From NCBI GenBank assembly GCA_943737045.1, contig CALSFV010000244.1:669501-733500 (forward strand): a DNA stretch of 64,000 nt, read 5' to 3'. A program made the position numbers and the translations under genes. Position 1 is the first letter of the stretch; every line of letters begins with the position of its first letter. Below are positions 58,741 to 64,000 of the stretch, one piece after another. Below the pieces are notes generated by a model, which was not told where the DNA came from, made no database searches, and saw only the letters and a list, made by a program, of their open reading frames with translations. Source of the stretch: Parapristionchus giblindavisi (Eukaryota > Nematoda > Chromadorea > Rhabditida > Diplogasteridae).

Positions 58741-59684
58741 TAATCTCTCTCGATCTCCAAATGAACGTTCAATTTTCCGTTCCGCCCCTCGCCTTCCGTC
58801 ATCCCTGATTCAAGTTTGGTGTTCGCTCTATACCGCCTAATCTCCACTCGAGATCTTTTGACTAATCTCGATTACTTTTTTCTCGCTGTACATTTCTACG
58901 AGATGATAAATGTCACCGCTCACGATAGGCTTTGATCCATTTCGAACTCTTGACCAGAGTTGCCCAACACCAATGCGTAGGGTTCCGCTGTCTGGCACGT
59001 TACATAGATCACCAGAGTACGACTGCGTCCTTTATATAATGTACTTCATCCTCAACAGTCTTGTTATTCTCCTCTGCGCTCTCCTCGTTCCACGCACTAT
59101 TTCGCTAACTAAAGTAGGTTCTGAAGAAGAGAATATACCCCTCAGGGCTGAATTGGCCTTGCATTATCACTGGTCAAGAGTGAGCACCCGTAGGACTTCG
59201 TGCGCCTAGAATAACGGGCTTTACCTAACAAACTAGTAAGACGCATTGGGCATTCGTCTTGTTTCAATTATTTATTCATTTTATCAATGTTTACACTGGA
59301 ATGTTATATTGTATTCCTCCTCGTCTCTGCCTGCGCTAGTGCACTGTTTTTGAGCACGTATGCCTGAACTTTTGCAAAATCGTTTTCCGAGAAAGCGCAG
59401 TGGGAGGATCTTTGGCAAATGCCTCTGCCTACGGTTATCACGTTTGCCGTCAAACTGATCGCCAACGTTCATGCATACTGTCTGAGATGTTTGAATGGCC
59501 TGATTGAAGATATAACTAACGGTCGTTCTTTTCGTATCGATTTCAGTCCCCTCGTTCTTGCTCTGTTGTCATAGCCAGCCCGTGAGGATGTTTCTTGATG
59601 CATGACTATCGAAATCGTTCTTGATCTTTGTGCAATGATTACTTCGCACTCATTCGTGGTCTTATACGGTCTCGCCTCTTATCT

Positions 59685-59700
59685 CCCCCCCCCCCCCCCC
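59685..59700 (+). repeat. Run of 16 C
   Basis: Uninterrupted C tract; G-quadruplex-prone on the minus strand. Confidence 0.95.
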
Positions 59701-60373
59701 GTCTCTCCATGTCTCTTATCAGTTTCTTAATGGACTCCTGATCTCCTCCTCGGAGCTATCGGTGCTAGATCTTGTAGCTTGTAGTCTGCCGTCGTCGTCC
59801 AAGTCTGTGATCTCTCAAGGAATGCGCACGATTTGGGCGGGGTCCTGGGTGCGACCAAAAGTTCGCATGAATAGCAACACCCTTAAAGGGAACCGTGCAC
59901 ACTCACGGCAAATCCTCCTTGCCGGAATACCATAGCGAAAGGTTAGCCCACTCCAGTCTCTCCCAAAATCACACTAGATAGTACGCTCTCGATCCTGAGA
60001 GTAACGGGGACTGGAGTAAGCTAGCTAAGTTATAGAACGTTTCTCCCAAATTGTCGCATCAGTGTATTTCGGGCAGTCTTCGCTTTTTTGAAATCTGCAC
60101 GTGCCCGTTGTACAAGCGGCAATAACGACCAATATATGGCACTTTTGCATGCACACTTGACGAGATTTTAATGCTTTTCGACGATGCGCATTTATATACT
60201 TTGATTTGGGGGCCGTGGAGATCCATCCAGAGCCGCTTTTTAGATCCGCAGATCCGCTTTCACTTTCTGCCCAGGTGCCAATCCGATTTCGATTCATATC
60301 AATAACAATTCCAGTCTATACGCGCTATCCTCCCCTCCTTTTTCTCCCTTTGCCTTAGACAATGTTTATTGCG

Positions 60374-60392
60374 CCCCCCCCCCCCCCCCCCC
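60374..60392 (+). repeat. Run of 19 C
   Basis: Longest homopolymer in the window, 674 nt before the zinc-finger start codon. Confidence 0.95.
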
Positions 60393-61065
60393 GCATCTCT
60401 TAATTGAATCGCTTTCTCGAAAAATGATGACGTTAGTTTTGGCCTTACCAGAATTGAGTCGTAAGTCCTCGTAAGTCCTCGTAAGTAATCGTAAAGTACA
60501 AACTCTGTTTGTACTTTGTATTACTAGTAGGTCATCTCGTTTTCATCATCTTTCTCTCTCTCGCTCTGTGTAAACTCTTGGCCGGCCGCATGCATAAATC
60601 GACACGGACTAAAATCCGGATTCGCTCCTGGTCTCTGCGTGTCTCTGCGCTCTCTCGATTTCGTGTACTCTCTAGCCGTATCCCCGTACAATCTATATCC
60701 AGTTTGTCATAATCGCCCACTGACCCATTGGCGATTGTCACTCCCTCTGTCTTTCTCGCGATATCTCCCTGTAATCTACACAACGCTCCGTGTTTTCGCT
60801 ATTAACCCCTCGCGTTTTTTTCGTGGCGCCATCATTTCCAAAAGTTTACTCTGTGCTTTGCTCTATCGTTGGCAAAACTCTGAAAAAATATCTGTGAATT
60901 TAAAGACTTTTGATAGAAGCTTCGAATCGTAAAAAGCCACGGTTACACTGTTTATATTGTATACTATGTTCTGTCAGAGCATAGTGCAGTGCCTTTGCAT
61001 AAACTATTCGTGATGATTCGTTTAAAATTGAGTTTTTTTTTTATTTTCAGAATTGAAAAAGCACA

Positions 61066-63895
61066 ATGCGAGAAGAAGTGATAGTGTACGTCAAGCAAGA
61101 AATACACTCCGACGATGACGAGGAAATCGATCCGAGGTTGGTTTTAAATTTTTTTATTTTTTTTTATTTAAAAAAAATGTTTTTCCCATCTTTTCAACGT
61201 TCAAAACACATTTTCGGGAAGTTCGCCCAATTCCTTACACTGTCTACAGTGTACTAAAAGTTTGTTCGCTGATTTGTTCCTTTACTTATAACTAATTATG
61301 GGATAATCACACTCTTGAGTTTTACAAAAGATCAAAGATCTAAGATCAAAGCGCAATAAAACATCGCCACGATCAAACTACGCACGTTCAAACCACATAC
61401 AGGGGGAATGATGAAACTATCAAAAAACCATCTCTCGTCCTTTCATGGCAGTTTTGCAAGGAGAAGCGATGTCGATCTATGGGCTATCAAATGTATATGG
61501 AATCGAATGGAATAGTCATGATGGATCCATATAGATCAGAATCATCGGAACGTTTTGAATATTATAGCTCTCCAGGGAATACGGTAGAGCTACCCTATGG
61601 AGCAACCATATTTAGGGGATACGGTAGAGCTACCCTATGGAGCTACCATATTTAGGGGATACGGTAGAGCTACCCTATGGAGCTACCATATTTAGGGAAT
61701 ACGGTAGAGCTACCCTATGGCATATTTATTTCACAGTGATCCAGTAATCGTGTAGATTTTTTTTAAACTGCAAAATGTCCTTTATTCGTCTTCTCTGAGA
61801 AGCTACTGAAGCAGTTCTTAGACTAGATTAGGTAGATTAGTTCCTCGTTTTCTTGCACGCCTTACCACTAATATTCACAAAGTGCTTTTTCATCAAAATA
61901 AAGCAACGTTTATTGAAATGGCGACCCAGCTGACCTAACAACCTAATTGATAAAGTTGTTCTAATGTAATGTAAATTACTTTTATACACTGATACATCTC
62001 ACCCATGATCATTATATGAAAATATATTTTAAAGATTAATAAAATTAAAATTAAATTTAATAAAATTAAAATAAATATGTTGTAGTTCGATGCAAGAGGC
62101 GTCCCCACACGGCATCACCGCCATGATCACCGAAGACAAAGCGATGGATATCGATGCACGGGTATGTTTCATTTATCCAATTATCGTTCTATCAGTATTC
62201 TTTCATTGTCTGCTCAAGTACACACAATAATATGTGAATGAAGGTTCGAATTCGGATGGGTTCGGGTGATTTAGCGATGTTTATGTACTATTTCTTGGAC
62301 ATGGCTTCTGCTAGAGGTAGGACACGCAGCGCATGCGTATGATCTTCGATCCATACTAAGTTTTCTCGACCGTTGCTTGAAATATTCTTAGAAATAAATA
62401 TAATATTTGATATAGTACTGTATTAGTACATATTGAGATCATAGTTCATACTGTAACACTTTATATCCTATCACAGAAACAGAAATATGAACGGGGCAAA
62501 TCCTTGTATTATCAAGATCTATCCTGCAGTCGCTGTGAGACTTAATTTCCATTCAAGCAGACGTCCTTAAAGGGAGCGTAACCTCTCTCAACGGTCTCTT
62601 CATTGCGCACACTATTTCTCTGTTCTCTAACAACGAGAGAGCGTAGATCGTTGAAGAGACCGTTGACAAAGGTTTCCGTCCCTTTAAGATTCTAACATCG
62701 GAATAAACTACTACCATAACATATAAACTACAAAACGTACTATTGTAGTGGTGATTAATCATATCGTTACTAATCCTTGGCGCATCCGAATCCTTATCTT
62801 TTCTATGCAAAATGGCTTGCAAACAAGGAAATTTCTGCAATAACAACCAACCTTTTTGCTGGAAAACGCGCCTTTGGTCTATACATCATACCGTACTCTA
62901 CCGATAATTGCGAAATAGTGTGCGAAACGAAGAGAGACAGTTAGCCACGCCCCCATTACCGTATACCGCCTGGGCCTTGGCAAATTTGTCTTTGCACGTC
63001 TCGACACTTTTCATGTCTCTTATCAATAAGTGAGGAATGTCACGTACGCATTCCAGGATGAGCAGAAAATGGTCAGATTACGTCAGAAATGATTGTAAGC
63101 ACGATGCCTCAGACTCACAGGGTCATGCAGGGATCATTAAAAGTGGGCGGAGTCTGTATCTCGGTGCACGGACTTGATCAAATGGTCAATGATATCAATT
63201 AGCAATTGATAATCAGTAATACGTGCGAATGGTGAAGAGCGATTAGTAATGTGAAGTGTTCTAATAGGGATGATTTGCGAAAAAGTTTTTCGAAACGTGT
63301 TTTCTGCATTGCAATTTACATTTAACAATATCAAGATTAACTCTGCGGTGGATCTACGGATATGTAGTAAAATGAGATGGTTCCATTGATCCTTTTCCTG
63401 TAAACGCGTGATACGGAATAGTGTCACATTGATCTCGGATTGGAAATAAAAGTCAAAAAGTATTAAATACTAGTTTTGAAAATAACAAGAGAATTTTTCA
63501 GACCGATTGTTCCGCACCACAGAGCTGGCCATGTGCAGTGTGCGGTCGACTCTTTCCAGTGAGAGAAGAAGTACTGTCGCATGTGCAAAATGAACATGCT
63601 GAACAAATTCTACAGGTATTTATTGATTATTTTGATTTTATTATTATTATTATTATTTGTAAATAATTAAATTGAAGGAGTACATGAGGCGCATGGACGA
63701 CAGCGTACGCGTGCGGTTGGAAGCTTTAAAGTGAGATTTTTCAATCAATAATCAATAATATCGATCAATAAATTTTCAGAAAGGCCGAGCTTGCAATGGC
63801 GCAGCAACAGCAGACAATGTTGGCCGCGCTGGCTAGTCAAGTGAGACAACCGCAACCGCAGAGCCTACCCTTGCCTATTGTTACTATGGCTAATG
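61066..63895 (+). CDS. C2H2 zinc-finger protein (3' end outside window)
   Basis: Five exons join in phase: 61066-61136, 62086-62161, 63502-63615, 63678-63730, 63780-63895. The start is the first ATG after a TTTTCAG (61050) that may be a trans-splice or 5'-UTR acceptor. The protein opens MREEVIVYVKQEIHSDDDEE: V-K-Q-E matches the sumoylation consensus (hydrophobic-K-x-E) and is followed by an acidic patch. Exon 3 holds one C2H2 finger, WPCAVCGRLFPVREEVLSHV then QNEH (Cys-x2-Cys, His-x5-His). Then a charged helix (YMRRMDDSVRVRLEALKKAE) and a Gln/Pro-rich stretch (MAQQQQTMLAALASQ). Likely a nuclear DNA-binding regulator; partners unknown. It continues past 63895 through a GTGAGT donor. Confidence 0.8.
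61575..61719 (+). repeat. 40-bp tandem repeat
   Basis: About 3.6 copies of GGGGATACGGTAGAGCTACC + CTATGGAGCTACCATATTTA in the first intron of the zinc-finger gene. Confidence 0.92.
62567..62687. mobile_element. FB2 fold-back element
   Basis: TTAAAGGGAGCGTAACCTCT to TTTCCGTCCCTTTAAG with inverted CAACGGTCTCTTC arms; in the second intron of the zinc-finger gene. Confidence 0.88.
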
Positions 63896-64000
63896 GTGAG
63901 TTATCGATTAGTTTCCGCTTTAAACGAACATTCCTCCCTCGGACATTTCAAGTCCTATGTCCAAGCCTCAATCCATTTTTTGAATGCTAGAAGCTCTTAA

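Larger units (their letters stand above)
46782..61065. other. 14-kb gene-poor region with repeats and pyrimidine-rich tracts
   Basis: I found no exon that I can defend. It holds FB1, FB3, FB4 and other fold-back elements, tRNA-like and CT-rich tracts, and C homopolymers. From about 52700 the + strand becomes markedly pyrimidine-rich (CTCTCC, CCTCTA runs), which may reflect a long 5' regulatory or untranslated region of the zinc-finger gene. 53918-54000 resembles 7498-7585, so it is a further dispersed repeat. Confidence 0.45.

Noticed and set aside
60025..60297. 90-codon minus-strand frame with SGSADLKSGSG
   Set aside because: No homology recognised, overlaps a dispersed repeat shared with 2950 and 4300, no splice partners.

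Overview
The window looks like nuclear DNA of a free-living rhabditid nematode, quite possibly a diplogastrid such as Pristionchus, although I could not test this by search. The grounds are many small exons (15-190 nt, one of 1.36 kb), introns with TTTCAG-type acceptors and often only 48-60 nt long, nematode-expanded families (SH2-tyrosine kinase, bestrophin, DMSR/Srw-type peptide receptor), secreted repetitive proteins, G/C homopolymers and a very high density of small inverted-repeat transposons. Nothing suggests operons or prokaryotic DNA.

Layout. 412-951 is a damaged copy of an Ala/Pro/Tyr-rich secreted protein gene whose intact relative lies at 8388-9379. Between them, 3561-7869 holds ten exons of a seven-transmembrane peptide receptor whose first exon was not found. 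10398-17272 is a 17-exon gene for an 851-residue secreted Pro/Gln/Tyr/Thr-rich protein. 19993-21350 (+) and 21541-22176 (-) are two convergent genes for small secreted proteins that both carry Gln-Lys-Arg-Gln just after the signal peptide. 22758-27654 (-) holds three exons of an EGF-like gene interrupted by a degenerate mariner. 25830-27128 is an unclassified inverted-repeat element carrying its own small genes. 29580-29652 is tRNA-Val(AAC). 33433-42839 is a 25-exon bestrophin gene (5' exon not found), facing a 15-exon SH2-tyrosine kinase gene on the minus strand (44511-46781). 46782-61065 shows no gene I can defend, only repeats and pyrimidine-rich DNA. 61066-63895 is the 5' part of a C2H2 zinc-finger gene that runs off the window.

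All multi-exon models were built by hand from splice sites, with reading phase checked at every junction; each keeps an open frame across all joins. The extracellular protein genes probably serve cuticle or secretory surfaces. The receptor, channel and kinase are unrelated signalling genes and no joint pathway is implied.

The most unusual content is in the non-coding DNA: transposon ends that appear to act as splice sites in three genes, an exon bracketed by tandem copies of its own acceptor and donor, introns built almost entirely of a TTTGATC heptad running in the transcribed orientation, inverted-repeat elements with an internal tRNA-like pol III promoter, and a 1.3-kb element with a spliced small gene.
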